The notes beneath the pieces are model-generated. The model worked only from the letters and a program-made list of their open reading frames with translations, searched no databases and was not told where the DNA came from. Shown in pieces: positions 41,859 through 53,657 of a stretch of DNA of 64,000 nucleotides (position 1 is the stretch's first letter; every line of letters begins with the position of its first letter). Made by a program: the position numbers and the translations under genes. Source of the DNA: Diplosphaera chodatii (lineage: Eukaryota; Chlorophyta; Trebouxiophyceae; Prasiolales; Stichococcaceae); contig JAALGY010000041.1 in assembly GCA_032358165.1 (NCBI GenBank), positions 992,001-1,056,000 of the forward strand, written 5' to 3'.

Positions 41859-43601
41859 ATGTCTGGCGCCACAGTGCTTGGCGTGCTGCTTGCCGCAGCT
41901 TCTGCTTTCTTCAATGGCTCGTTCGGCGCACTGTCAAAAGTTGACGCCATTCAGCGCGCTGCGGTCACGCCGCTCCACTTCAACAGCTGGGTCTCAGTGG
42001 GTTTGATCCTGTCCACACTACCTTTGCTTGCACTTGACCAGGTGAGCAGTGCCCAAGGGGCAATGACGCTCGTGCACCGCGGCGCATGCATGGCAACGGC
42101 AAGGCACAGGCTGAGATGGCATGTTGATGCAGGTGTTCACACCATGGGGCATGCTGTCAGGAGCGCTGTTCGTGTCGAGTACGGGGTGCACATTCTTCGC
42201 CATCGACCTCCTGGGTGTGTCAGTTGCAAGCGCGATATGGTGTGGCACAGCCATGCTCGCCGCCTTCATATGGGGCTTGAGGTACAGTTTCCTGGCTCGG
42301 ATTGGCTTTCACACTGTACATCAGAGTCTAAAACCGCAAGAATGGCGCGTGTGGCTCGGCAAAGGTAACACTACATTCAGATGTGCAAAGGATATCTTGG
42401 ACAGGATTAACCACGAGGAGCTGAGGCACCCTGGCTTCAGCATCCCTGCGCTGCTCCTGCTGGTACGCAACCCTGCCCCTCTCCGACCCTGCCTTCCATT
42501 GCCTCCTTCCTGTCAAAGTGGTGTACCTTTGCACAGGCCGCTGTACTCATCTCCTCACAACGCTTCTCAGGTAGGCGGCTTGGCGGGCATAGCCGTCAAT
42601 GGTCGACTATCAGAGCTGATCAGGGACCAGCGGGATAAAGAGCAGGACGAAGGTATTGGCATGTTGCGGGTTCCAGCTGCCATGTTCACCTATCGTCTCA
42701 GTGGCTGCGGTATGTTTGTTATCAAGCTGTTTTTGCTCCAACATTACGGCAGAGGACCGCGAGGCGAGGCAGCAGAGGATGGAGGAGGAACGCATTCTGG
42801 GTGATCCAATGGGCGACCTGTACCAGGTTCCGCAGCGTGGCCCACAGCGCTATGGTCTTGGCTGCACGTCAGCAGTCGCGGCAGGCCTCTTTGGAGGTAA
42901 GTAGCCTGCTGCTTGATCATGCACGGACATCGCAAACTTTTCAGTTGTAATGCATGGCTGAGCCTGGCTGTGATTTGTATGCAGGGCTGATACTTGCGCC
43001 AAAGACATTTGTGGACACCAGCATCCATGCAGTGGCCTATCTTCCATCGATGGCGCTTGGTGCACCACCATTTCATGCTCACAGATCCTTCTGTTGCATA
43101 GGACAAGGCTCATGCTGACCAGCTGCGCATGGCTTTCGCTACACTTGCTGCAGCTATCCTTGTGTCAAATGTGACTGACAGGCGTGGCGGTAGTGGCACC
43201 AGTGTTGACGATTTTATTCGGCATGCTTGGTGGAGCCCGCAGCCTACCATCCAAAGCCAGCATGCAGACTGGCGCACAATGGGGCATCGCAGCGGGCATC
43301 ATCTGGAACCTAGGTGCAGCAGACACTGCGCACTTATACCGCCTGCCATTGGCACGCCTCACCGCTTTCTCCCAGATTCTCATTGCAGGCTCACTCGAAT
43401 GCAGGTAATATTCTGTCAATTCTCGCAACTGAGCGCGTTGGAGTAGCTGTGGCTTACCCGCTGTTCCAATGTGGCCTGCTGGTAGCTGGCGCGTGGGGCA
43501 TACTGATATTCGATGAGCTTGAGGGCCCTTGCATCCCGACATACTTGCTGAGCGGTCTGGCATTGATTCTAGGTGCAACGTTTCTGGCACTGGCAAAGTG
43601 A
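41859..43601 (+). CDS. TMEM144-like sugar/metabolite transporter, multi-exon
   Basis: Exons: 41,859-42,041 (MSGATVLGVLLAAASAFFNG, first two TM helices); 42,133-42,281 (VFTPWGMLSGALFVSSTG; SVASAIWCGTAMLAAFIWGL); 42,405-42,462 (INHEELRHPGFSIPALLLL); 42,571-42,652 (VGGLAGIAVNG); 42,753-42,896 (charged loop, RYGLGCTSAVAAGLFG); 42,985-about 43,060 (LILAPKTFVDTSIHAVAYLP); about 43,103-43,320 (APVLTILFGMLGGARS; TGAQWGIAAGIIWNLG); and about 43,410-43,601 (GVAVAYPLFQCGLLVAGAWG; YLLSGLALILGATFLALAK). Phases agree through exon 6. About ten TM helices and the AVAYPLxQ/GAWG motif match the TMEM144 branch of the drug/metabolite transporter superfamily. A role in moving sugars or related metabolites across an internal membrane follows from the family; the substrate is unknown. 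TGTAA follows the stop by 24 bp. Confidence 0.75.
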
Positions 43602-43624
43602 ATGCAGCCAGCACTCTAGCACCT

Positions 43625-43629
43625 TGTAA
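43625..43629 (+). terminator. TGTAA poly(A) signal
   Basis: TGTAA 24 bp after the transporter stop codon; a second TGTAA lies at about 43,654. TGTAA is the usual nuclear poly(A) signal of green algae. It also fixes the 3' end of this gene before the convergent gene that ends at 43,772. Confidence 0.7.
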
Positions 43630-43771
43630 ATGTGGATGCTGTATCATTAAACCATGTAACAATGGTGTTGATATTGTTTGTTGTTGACCACTGATCGCTG
43701 TCTGTTCCAACATCCAGACCGCCAACTGATCGATGCCCAACAGTCGTTTACCAGTCTCAGCCATAGCACCA

Positions 43772-44953
43772 TCAAGCAGACCCTAGCTTCTGGCCCTTTC
43801 CACGAGAACTCCACGGATTTTTGGCTGTGCTGCTGGGTTTGGAGGGGTTGCTTGCCATGTAGTCCCTTAGGAAGTCTGCCGCCACGCCGGGCCCGGCCTG
43901 AGTGGCTGGCCGGGGCGCTGGTGTGGCCCCTGAGTTCAGCTTCACCACAATAACTGCAGCAGAGGCAAGAATAACATTGCTCAAGTCCGCTGATCAGGCA
44001 GCAACAGCACTGCCACACATGGTGCTGCAGGGATGCTAGGCATAGAAGAAGACTCACAAACGATGGCCAGGAACAGGACGATGCGCCATCCGAAAGCCAG
44101 ACCCAATGCCGCTAGGATGAGCAGCTGCTGCGCCGACACAAACATCTCAAAGAACTCAACAGCAGGCAGCTGCAGGCCCCAGACCGGCGGAGCATCCCAG
44201 CGTATCCTACATGGCAGACCGTGAAGTGTGAGAACGTGCAACACAGTATGCAGTCGAACGCAGCATCCCGGCCACTCTCTTTTCCAGAGACCATTCACAA
44301 AACGGCGCCCACTTCAGCGGTTGTCGCTGCCAGAAAGGCTTCGCATCTGGCGGCACTGGAGGCTGCCGCTGCGAACTGCTGGATGCTCTGTAGCACGATC
44401 ATGAGACCATGTGTCAGCTCAGCAGAAGGTGGCAATGCTTCTCATCATCTTCACCTCATACACCGCATGTGCAGGTCGCCCCCCGTATGTGCTGACAGCA
44501 GTGTACCTCGGCGCACTGGGCGAGGAGTGCTGACTGCCCTGCTGCTGCTTATTGTCGTCATCTGCGACACGTGGCAGCCATCACAGCAGGACCCTTAACT
44601 GCAAGCCGCACATGACATGCGGCATATGGTCATGTGGTGCGTGCTGCGTGCTCTTGACTGGACGCATCAGTTCCCTGTTCATTGGTGTGATGTACCTTGT
44701 ACGATTTCGCCATTGACGATGCGGACCATGATGGCAGTGCGAATGACGTGACCTGGACGTTCACCGGCCCATCAGAGGGTGGTGCGCAGCCGATGTACTG
44801 CAGCGCGCGATCCCTGCCCAGCGGGAACCCACCAAACTTAGGGTGGTGCAGGCGACGTGAAAGTACAGTCTGTTTCAATTCGGATGCAAGCGCATGAACT
44901 TGGAACCGTGCACTGACGGCACAATCGGCTGCAGGCGACGCAGTGATCGCCAT
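43772..44953 (-). CDS. Membrane protein of unknown function, about 5 exons
   Basis: Exon 1 (44,953-about 44,702) starts at MAITASPAADCAVSARFQVH and includes LHHPKFGGFPLGRDRALQYI. Middle exons are tentative: about 44,545-44,489 (acidic/Gln-rich) and about 44,395-44,305 (PPDAKPFWQRQPLKWAPF). The exon at about 44,217-44,052 encodes IRWDAPPVWGLQLPAVEFFE followed by a hydrophobic helix (LILAALGLAFGWRIVLFLAI). The last exon (about 43,984-43,772) has a second short hydrophobic stretch (VILASAAVIVVKL) and a Pro/Ala-rich tail ending KGQKLGSA. One or two TM segments and a soluble N-terminus. No family recognised. It is convergent with the transporter and divergent from the next gene. Confidence 0.5.
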
Positions 44954-45266
44954 GCCAGGTCATCGTTGGGTGCATTTGACTTCTGATAAGCTGCCCGGCG
45001 AGCCACCTTCTGACCATCCATACAATGCAGTCTCGACAAAGGAATCACACCAAGCTGTGCTTATAACAGCTGCGGTGTCACGCACAGCAGTCAGTACTAT
45101 TGCCATTATCAGGGCGTGCCAGTTGGTCTTGTGGCGCTCCTGACTTTGTGGTGCAGACAACCTGCAGACAGTCTTGGATAGTGATCAGCACACGCCAAGC
45201 CCTTCACAGACCCTAACTCAACGCTCCCGTGCACCATGCTGCGCTGCTGACCGTAGACCTTGCCCC
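44954..45266. promoter_or_regulatory. Divergent intergenic region (313 bp)
   Basis: Separates the minus-strand start at 44,953 from the plus-strand start at 45,267. No gene is seen; presumed bidirectional promoter. Confidence 0.4.
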
Positions 45267-46801
45267 ATGTCGGTGGCGGCGCGCCGCTTGCTGTGGACAT
45301 GCAGCCTACTGAGCTGCATGGGAGCGGTCCTGCCGGCTGCCAACGCGGCAGGCGCTGTGCCAGACGTGCCTGCAGACCCAAAGCAGCCGGCGATCTGCAT
45401 GGTGGTGCGGACGTACTGGGGCCACGGCGGCGACGGCGCACTGCAGCGCCGGCAGGGCCTGCGGCGCCTGCTCACCTCCCTGCAGCAGCAGTCCAATCCC
45501 AAGTGAGATGATGCGAGCCTCTCGCAAGCCTACCTGACGATCCTCAAAGTGCTGCTGTGTGTCCTCGATGGCAGCTGTTGCAAGGTTTGGGGCCGCAAAT
45601 TGCTGCAGCTGGGAGGCGGTGCTGGTGGTGATGGACAGCGAGCCCTTTCGGGACATGTACCGCATCCTGCAGGACCTGGACGACGAGCGCATCTGGGTGT
45701 TTGCTGAGTGGGTGCGTCCTGCAGGAAGCCGCGCACGGTGCTCCCCGTGACAGTATTGGTCACCAGCGCAGCACACCATCCGAGTATGTGTCCTAGTCTT
45801 TTTATTTATTTCATTTTATTATCGCACTGCAGGTCGGCAAGCCCTACACGCCAAAGCAGCAGGGCCTGTGGACGGCTGGGTACCACGAAAAGCTGTACAA
45901 CCTCACAGACGAAGCCATTCGAGGTGCAGCCGCTTGACTAATGATGGCGTTCTCTTAATCTGAAGCCTTGTATAGTCTAGGCACCAAAGCCACGTGTTGA
46001 TGCACCAGCAACCATACGTTTTGATAAAAACAGGTGTCACTTGCTTATGACATGCAGCGTGTCCTGCCAACACGGAATGGATTGTCGTCACAAATGGCGA
46101 TAATGACTATGCAAGCAGCTTCTTCAGTCGGATCGAGGGCGTGCAGGGTGCAGACATGATCGCCTTTGATTTCTACAGCCGCTACCACCGTGCCACAGGT
46201 GTTGGCCATGTGCTCCTGAGAACACGCTGCGCAATGAAGCTGCATCACACACGCTGCACACATGCGTGCATGTTCACACAGTTGCAATGTGTCAAGTCGT
46301 TACTGATGGGCCGCTGATGCCCAGCAGGGATGCCGTGCGACCGGTTCGCGCAGCAGGAAGGCGCGCCCACGTGCAAGCCCAACCGGCTGCGGTGGTGCCA
46401 CACCGACCTGGGCGCCAATGTGATGCGCTGGCCGCGCCTCATCGCCGAAAACCGGCGCTTCGGCTTCCTTGCTGCGCAGTGAGTGCCACTGCATTCGTGC
46501 AAATCGCAGCATAAACCCCAGAAACCTGCGCCAACAAACCTCAGTTGCAACATGGCAGTACGCAAACGGTCCACGATGCGAATACTTCAAACAGCAGAGT
46601 GCCACCGACGTCAGGAGTGAGGGCCTGGCCGCGGAGCATTTCGACGGCATCATGGCGGAGACCCTGGCAGCACAGTGGCCAGTGGCGCACGTGCGGGACT
46701 GCTTGTACGACCACAGCCCGACGCCTCAGGTGCAGAGCCTACACCTCACCGGGCGCTGGAACTCTCTTGGCAATGGTCGACCTCGACGTCAATCAAAGTG
46801 A
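45267..46801 (+). CDS. Secretory-pathway glycosyltransferase-like protein, 6 or more exons
   Basis: Exon 1 (45,267-45,502) starts MSVAARRLLWTCSLLSCMGA, a clear signal peptide or anchor, then AICMVVRTYWGHGG and a LRRLLTSLQ helix. Exon 2 (45,609-45,711): WEAVLVVMDSEPFRDMYRIL. Exon 3 (45,833-45,923): VGKPYTPKQQGLWTAGYHEK. Exon 4 (46,058-46,198): TEWIVVTNGDNDYASSFF and GADMIAFDFYSRYHR. Exon 5 (46,328-about 46,478): GMPCDRFAQQEGAPTC and CHTDLGANVMRWPRLIAENR. Exon 6 (about 46,545-46,735): HFDGIMAETLAAQWPVAHVR and DCLYDHSPTPQ. Phases fit through exon 5. The early Rossmann-type strand, a GDND motif in the DxD position, and the ordered Cys residues suggest a lumenal GT-A type glycosyltransferase, but no specific GT family is assigned. 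The exon 5/6 junction is unresolved. Confidence 0.6.
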
Positions 46802-47673
46802 TGTTGGATGGGGGTCCGGCAACGTGTCTTGATGACGAGCTCCTGGCACCCGTGGTGCAGCGATGCGCGCGGGAGGGCGGGGTGTGGGACGACAGCGACA
46901 TGACGCCCACCGGCATCGGCGGCCGGTGCCTCAACGCCTGGCAGGCCAGCAAGCGCCTCAAGGACGGGCGCGGCTCGCTGCAGGAGGTGGTGGTCCCGCT
47001 GTCACACGATGGCCACCTAGCAGGTACTTTGACAGCTTTGCCGCAGCATACCATGGTGTGGGCTGCAGTAAACCCCTCGACCCCGAAGCCAGTAAGCTAA
47101 TGCCCCTTGTCTGTGCACAGAGCTTGTTGGCGCCATCAGCATGCTGTGGGTATGGCACGCAGTGGGGTATCCACAGCTGCTGCCCGTGAGCGTACTCGGG
47201 ATTAACATGGATGAGGCTGCAAGGGAGGGGCAGCAGGAGGCCGTGCCTGTTGTGCAGAGTTTGAGGACGCCGGGGAGGCGGGCGTCACGGTGCTGCGGTG
47301 CGTGCGGCGGGCGGACCCGGTGCGGCAGCGCCACGAGGTGATGGCCTACTTTGGCGAGTCCTGCGCCGAGGACATGGACCTGCCGGCCTTCCAGGACCCC
47401 GTCTTCAGAGGGGTGGGGTGCCCGCGCAGGAGCACCCGTGTAGCTGGCCGGCAGTGCGAGGGAGCACCTGCTGTTTGCAGCGCACCTGTAGTCGTGCATG
47501 CTGCAGGGCACACCGCCCCGACCTCCGGCCTGATCCAACTGCAGGTGGCGGATGACATCAAGCAGAAGCTGGAGGAGGCGGCGGCGGCAGAGGCTGCCGC
47601 GAAGCAGGCGGCCGCTCCAAAGGCGCCGGGTCCACCGAAGTGCGCTGTTCCACTGCAAACTGCTGTGCGGTGA
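46801..47673 (+). CDS. Further exons of unclear assignment (same gene or a second gene)
   Basis: Coding-like segments follow directly. About 46,801-47,020: MLDGGPATCLDDELLAPVVQ, CAREGGVWDDSDMTPTGIGG, and SLQEVVVPLSHDGHLA before a GT. About 47,265-47,409: EFEDAGEAGVTVLRCVRRAD and EVMAYFGESCAEDMDLPAFQ. About 47,545-47,673: VADDIKQKLEEAAAAEAAAK and a short tail to a stop. They are in a different frame from the glycosyltransferase-like exon 6, whose own stop (46,799-46,801) overlaps the ATG here. They may be the C-terminal domain of that protein after another intron, or a small separate gene. No family recognised. Confidence 0.4.
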
Positions 47674-48514
47674 CCAAGGCACCATGCAGATGTGTGATGT
47701 GTTGGAGACGGCCGTACATGCTCCCATTATGACCGCGCCTGAGTCCACTGCTGCAGGACTGCTGATACATCTGCCACTGCAACATTCCGGGAGCGCTTTG
47801 GGATTGATGCGGCGCACACTGGCACCAAGCTGACCTGAGATAGAACAACTACGTTGATCTGTGCTGCTGAACTGGGCATGTTCAGCTTATGACTCGGAGA
47901 GGAGGGACGTCCCAGAGCGTTGTCATATGGCAATCTAGTCAATCCAATTGATTCCGCAAGTGCAAGTACCTTACGGTTGTGAGACACATGCATACATCTG
48001 CTGTGGTCACTAAGCACCGCGCCGCCTGCCACGTCCACCCAAAGTCCCAAATGGCACACGACCTCTCCCGCGACCATGCACCACTCGGTGCCGCTGCTCT
48101 GGCGGTATGTCATCATCCACAGATGCATGTGAACGCTGCTGCCTTTCGCCCTGTTGCTCCTGTGCTGAGCCACCTGCATCTCGGTGCAAAGCACCCGACT
48201 GACATCATGAAGCAAGCAACCCAGATGGCACCATGCATGCAGTGTCCTGTGCATTCGACTATCACGGTGGGGATGGGCAAACTGGACTTTCTCGATCCGA
48301 ACAAGAAACGTGGATAATGGCTGAAACCAGCCATGCACCTGGACTGCCGCCGGCGTCGTCATCGGTATGCTGCGATTCTGATGCTGATTGTGTGCGAGGC
48401 ACCTGGAATGTCAGACGTCGAGTTCGTGCCATGGTAGAGCATGTGGCACGATGCTGATAGCAGCAACCCATGAAGCAGCAGTCACTCGACCACAGATATG
48501 ACGACCCATGCGGT
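47674..48514. other. Intergenic, no gene seen
   Basis: Only short, biased open frames without splice-consistent partners. Presumably the 3' flanks of two convergent genes. No TGTAA close to 47,673 was found on the plus strand. Confidence 0.45.
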
Positions 48515-50033
48515 TCAGTTGGTTTGCAGCAGATCGCAGGACGCCAGACACCTTATGCGGCGACTGTTCAGGGCTGCCAGCCGCCTGTGAAGCTGCTGCC
48601 CGCCCCCGTCCTCCACTAGACCGTGGCGCTGTTCTGCCAGGGCCCTGCAATAGGCGTGCAGACACGTCGACCCCAGCCGTGTGTCCACACCACAGCAGTG
48701 CTGTGGACGCTTGCGAGCCGCCGGCATGATCACCTTGCCATCCGTCCTCGCGCTCTGCAGATCCTCATAAAGCGCAAAAGCAATGCCTGCAGGTGGAACG
48801 GTGCCATTCATCGGGGAGGGCCAGAACGCCTGCCAGCCACCATGCACTGCAGCGCATGGCAGCTCGTACGCATCTGCACCTCACCAGCAGCGATCACGCC
48901 AGCATCCTGTGAAGACGCTTTCCTGAGGTAACCTGACGGCGGTAACCTGCGAGCTGCATGCTGTCAGATTCAGGTTCGGAACATTGCACAGGCTGACGCA
49001 ATGCAGGGTAAACAGAAGCGACTTGCCTGATCGTCTCAACGTCCTCCATCTCGGCTTCGACCCATGCGTCTGCAACACGCTCACAAACCTGCACAATTGC
49101 CTCATGGTGTGCACCCCCAAATGTTTTCCAGATTGCCTGCAGCGGTGATGCGCACCGTCTTGCTCCTCTTTCCATGACACATTCCGATTCGACGCCAGGC
49201 CTGACAGCCACGACAGCAGGTCATCTGTGCCAGGAACCATTTCCTCCTGCGCAGCCAGCCTCCAATCAGTTGGCATAGCATGGCATGGTTGGCATTGTCC
49301 ATGGGGCAGTTGGCGTAGGTACGCCATTGCGCAAGAATCGCACTGCATTTGAGCTTGCAGCAAACTCACGAATGAGTCTTTCAGCGCGTCCAGGGTAAAG
49401 TCACTGGACCACGCATTGCCCTTGAAGTCGGTCACTTCGAGAACCCTGCAATGCATGAATCATGAGGCCGTCACAGCCGCTGAGCGCATTTCTGCAATGC
49501 CTGTCGTGTGCGTTTACTCTGCCTACCTCTGCCCACAGTAATCACATCAGCACAAGCTCACATGTTATATCTCTTGCTCCCCAGTTGGCCTCCGTCAATA
49601 CGGAACAGCCTATCATCATCGATCTTGCCATACACCGAAAGCGGCGGCGGCGACATGCTGCACGGGGTTTCGTGCCCAAACGTCCCCGCTCCGCAGAGCA
49701 GGTTCCAGTAAACAGCTGTTCGTTGCACACGGCATCACATCATGTGTGCATGTGGCTAATGATGTCTGCAATAGATGTCGGGAGTGTCAATCAGCATGAA
49801 CACAATCGATTCGACATCGCACGAACTGTATTGTCTGTGGGTTGCAAGCTCTGCGGACTGCGACTGCGATTGCTGGAAACGTCGCAGGGACTGGAAGTAA
49901 GGGTGCAACTGTTGGCAGCCGGGTTGATGGGTTGCATCTTGCAGCACTTACTGGTGTATGTAATCAGCTTCAGCCAGCTTCCTGACGCTACCACCGTCAA
50001 TAAGCTGCAGTGACGGGGAAATTTAAACGGCAA
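48515..50033 (-). CDS. Unknown multi-exon gene (tentative)
   Basis: Coding-like exons with good junctions on the minus strand. About 50,005-49,950: LIDGGSVRKLAEADYIH before a strong GTAAGT donor. About 49,712-49,568: GTFGHETPCSMSPPPLSVYG, KIDDDRLFRIDGGQLGSKRY before GTGAGC. About 49,446-49,370: MVLEVTDFKGNAWSSDFTLD before GTGAGT; the phase joins the two as KRYN-M-VLEV. About 49,148-49,030: AIWKTFGGAHHEAIVQVCER, VADAWVEAEMEDVETIRQ. About 48,820-48,515: GIAFALYEDLQSARTDGKVI to a stop. No motif points to a family. The start is uncertain and could lie in the gap before the PsuG gene. Confidence 0.4.
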
Positions 50034-50108
50034 TGTTAGTACCTGACACCTAACCTATGCAGCGAAATCAGCATACAGGGACGGAAGGAACGAAAAAGGG
50101 ATCGTGTG

Positions 50109-52147
50109 TCAGGCGCTGCCCTCGCCTTCCGCGGGGGTCTGGGCAAGCGCCACAGCGATAGCAGTGCCGACACGGGCATTGTTCTTCACCAGCCGGATGT
50201 TGGCCGCCAGGGAGGCGCCGCCCGTCAGCCGCTGGACGCGGTCTAGGAGGAACGGCGTGACCGCGGCGCCCTTGAGACCCCTTGCATCCGCGTCATGCAG
50301 CGCCTCTTTGATGGCCGCCTCCACTCGTTCCCCGTTGGCAGCGTCTGCTTCTGGGATCGGCACGCCTTCAGCATGCAAACACACGCCTGACACAGCAGCT
50401 CAAGGCCATGCCCGAAGTTGCTACGTGCCTGATACCTCTCCAGCGGAATCAGCTGCAATGCTGACCTGCATAGCAAACGCCGAGGGCCACCTCTCACCTA
50501 TGACGATGCCGCTGCCAAGGTCCAGCTGCTGCACGCCACGCACCAGCGCTGCCGCCTGGGCAGCGGAGTCGATGCGCGCCGGCGCTGTGCACCCACTGCT
50601 GGCGCTGAAGAATGCTGGAAACTCGTCGGCGCCGTACGCCGCCACACAAACCCCCATCGTCTCAAGCACCTGCAGGTGACGAGTGTACCAAGCTGGCAGG
50701 CCACGGTGCCTGTTCACAGTGTGAGAGCACGGATGTCGAGAACGTGCAGCTGATGCTTGCGAGTGCTTCTTGTCAGAGGGGGAGCACCTCCATGGTGCGG
50801 GGGATGTCCAGGATGCTCTTCACGCCCGCGCACACCACAGTGACCGGCGTACGGCCAAGCTCCGTGAGGTCTGCCGACATGTCCATGCTGATCTCGCCTC
50901 CCCTGTGCACTCCGCCAAGCCCTGCATCAAGTTGCTGCTTCAGCGCCCTGACGGCACAACTCATCCTGGTGCTTGGCGATAGCTGAGCATCATGCTGGCT
51001 GCCGACGCTCACCGCCAGTGACGAAGATGTCGATGCCCGCCCGGTGAGCAAGCAGCATGGTGGCGGACACGGTCGTCGCTCCGTCCAGCTGCCGTGCAAG
51101 CACCACCGGCAGGTCCCTACGCGAGGTCTTGCGTGCCTGCCACGGGCAGCAGCCTCCGGTTGTCTGACATGCTTGCTGGACAAACGTGTGGTGCATGCAT
51201 GGTTTCGCACAAGTTGTGTGCGAGATGAGGCACACTTAAGCAGGCACGCAACGTCAGCACCCGGCTCGTCACGACAATGTTGTATTGCAACTGCTTGTGG
51301 TGCATATTGACGCACACCGCATAGCAGGCGGAAACATGCTCTTGCACCCGGTCACCTCAGGGCCAAGCTTTGCAACATGCTCAAGCTGCTCCTTCGTCAG
51401 GCCCACATGCGGCACGCCACCAAGAATTGCCACTGTAGCTGGAATCGCTCCGCCTGAAAGCCAAGGCACATTCATGGCTGCTGGTCCAGCAGTGTGCTCA
51501 TCACGCTGTGTGACATCGAGCACACACTTGTGATTGGGCCGCTGGCGGCAGCGAGAAGAGAACATAGCATTTGAACTGCAACATGTCCACGCCAAGGCCA
51601 CCACACCCGATGCACCCACCTTGTCGCACAACATCCTCCACCTCCAGCGCCGTCTGCAGGTTTTGTGGGTATGGCATGCCATGACTGATGATGGTGCTCT
51701 CGAGCGCGACCACCGGCTGACGCTCCCGTAACGCCTTTTGCACATCGGGGTGCACCACGATGCCCAGGTCGTTCTGCACGGCAGATTGCAAGCATCAACC
51801 TGACACGCAGATGCGGCCTCACAGCGCTAGAGCAAAGCATGCTTGCAGTGAAGCACGACGACACCACGAAAGGGACGACAGGGTCACACTGTATCAGTTG
51901 TGATGGCAACGATTGGACTGAGCCTCTGCACCTGCCCCGCAAGCCTGCTGCTGATGGCTGAGTATGCTGTTGTGACACGCGATGCGGCACCGTCACGGAT
52001 CTGGGAAGACAGATTGGCCAGTCGCCGCTGCCAAGGCACCTCGTCTGCGCTTTCATCACGTACTACTGGCTGGGGCTCCGGCTCCTGTGGCGTGATACCT
52101 TGCTGCCTTGGGACCCCAGACATCGGCCCGCTCACCGCGCAATGCAA
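50109..52147 (-). CDS. psuG: Pseudouridine-5'-phosphate glycosidase
   Basis: Cleaves pseudouridine 5'-phosphate to uracil and ribose 5-phosphate in pseudouridine breakdown. Seven exons with matching phases: 52,147-51,932; 51,773-51,620; 51,453-51,356; 51,136-51,013; 50,921-50,788; 50,669-50,498; 50,365-50,109, giving 384 residues. Family motifs in order: [151 protein letters not shown] and [15 protein letters not shown]. Length is slightly above bacterial PsuG (about 310 aa) because of exon 1 (72 residues without conserved motifs), possibly a targeting region. No PfkB kinase domain is fused to it here. It is divergent from the bL20 gene. Confidence 0.92.
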
Positions 52148-52580
52148 CAGACAACTGTCCGCCTGCGGACGGTGTTATGCAGGATGTGCTGCCAGGCTGT
52201 TGTGCAAGCAAAGGTGCTCAGCTCTGTGCTTGCCGACAAGGTGCTAATGTCACCAGTTGCTACGTGGAACCGAGGATGCTTGTACCCTGCAGCTGGAGTC
52301 CCGGCCTGCACCCCGAACCCTGACAATGCTGATCGACCAACGCCACTCATGGAGCTGCACAGCATCAACGACCGTCGAGATGTCTATGTTTGCACGGCGT
52401 TGCTGAATATCATATTGGTGTCTCTCGCGGTCCAGCTTGCACATCCTCCTGTTCCGTGCGCGGCGCGGCTTCAGCTGGTTGTGAGCCTACTGCAATCACA
52501 GCACCGAGTTGCGCTTACCAGCCAACTGCGCACGTCGGCTGTCTGGTGCTTTGATGGCGTGACACAGGAGTCCTGTGACC
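52148..52580. promoter_or_regulatory. Divergent intergenic region between psuG and mrpl20
   Basis: 433 bp between the two start codons. No gene is seen; open frames here lack splice-consistent partners. Presumed bidirectional promoter. Confidence 0.4.
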
Positions 52581-52800
52581 ATGCATATGCACAAGGACAA
52601 GATCCTGAAACTGGCAAAGGTGCGGCCGACGGCACGGCATCTCCAGTGCACGGGTTCACAGCGCTGCCCAGTGCGTCAGCCAAGGATGTCAGCGAAGGCA
52701 AAGGGGAAGCTGTTTGCCACTGACCGCAGGGATTCAGGGGCCGGTCGAAGAACTGCATCCACCTTGCGCGCAACGCGGTCGAGAAGTCGCTGCAGTATGC

Positions 52801-52831
<31 letters not shown>

Positions 52832-53188
52832 ATGCGGGCACTCTGGATCCAGCGCATCAACGCCGGCTCCAAGCAGCACGGGGTGAGCCTGATGTTTACT
52901 GGTTTTGTGCGCTCTGCGCAGCAGGCATGAGGGTTGCGCTTGCCGTGCGAGCCGGCAGCTGGCATTCCTCCCCATCAGAAGCTATCCCCCACGGTGCAGG
53001 TGCCGTACTCGCGGCTCATGCACGGTTTGTCACAGGAGAACATCCGCGTGAACCGCAAGGTGCTGTCAGAGCTGGCTATGAATGAGCCGCACAGCTTTAA
53101 GGCGCTTGTGGACCAGGCGCGTCATCTGCATACACACAGTACACGGTTGCACGGCACTGCGAGACGTTGCAAGAGGACCGTCGCATAA
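52581..53188 (+). CDS. MRPL20: Mitochondrial large-subunit ribosomal protein bL20m
   Basis: Exons 52,581-52,619 ([13 protein letters not shown]), 52,730-52,882 and 53,000-53,188, phases consistent, 126 residues. The protein reads [89 protein letters not shown], the diagnostic bL20 sequence in its mitochondrial (not plastid) form. There is no obvious presequence, as in plant bL20m. The end is uncertain: after ALVDQAR the frame runs into an unconserved tail (stop 53,188). A GT inside GCGCGTCATC and an acceptor near 53,258 would instead give the tail VRFMRGGAVGTAP ending at about 53,320, closer to the TGTAA at 53,418. Confidence 0.92.
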
Positions 53189-53417
53189 GTACTACACATA
53201 ACGTAACACAACGCAGCTGTCAGGCGCACCCGCGACCCTCATGCCTGCCATCTGCAGGTCAGGTTCATGCGGGGCGGCGCAGTGGGCACGGCACCGGCGC
53301 CTGCTAGCCTCCAATGATAGCTGAGCATCCTTTGCTAGCGCTGATGTCCGGTGGTCGACAACTTCGGTGCAGGGCCAACTACATGGTTGTTGATTGTTCG
53401 GTGCCTTACTGCAATGG

Positions 53418-53422
53418 TGTAA
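53418..53422 (+). terminator. TGTAA poly(A) signal
   Basis: TGTAA downstream of the bL20m gene and before the convergent helicase stop at 53,658. Its distance favours the longer alternative 3' end of bL20m. Confidence 0.55.
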
Positions 53423-53657
53423 ACCCCGCAACCGGTCAAGATGCTGCAACAACGCTCAAATGTCAAACCACAAGCTGAAACCACTGCACTGAGCATATCT
53501 CATCGCTGCCTTCCATCATCCACCGCCCAAGGCGGCCATTTGAGCCGACACAGCAAACACACAATTCAGGAAGCTGATGGTGAAGCTTACCCAATTTGAC
53601 CACAGCTGGGCATGAATCCCAAACACTGGAACGTGGCACGATACGCAGTAGCGCGCA

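Noticed and set aside
48515..48847. Mitochondrial carrier protein (suggested by GGWQAFW and ALYEDL)
   Set aside because: The expected Px(D/E)xx(K/R) signatures and six TM helices are absent, and the first phrase is in an intron of the proposed model.
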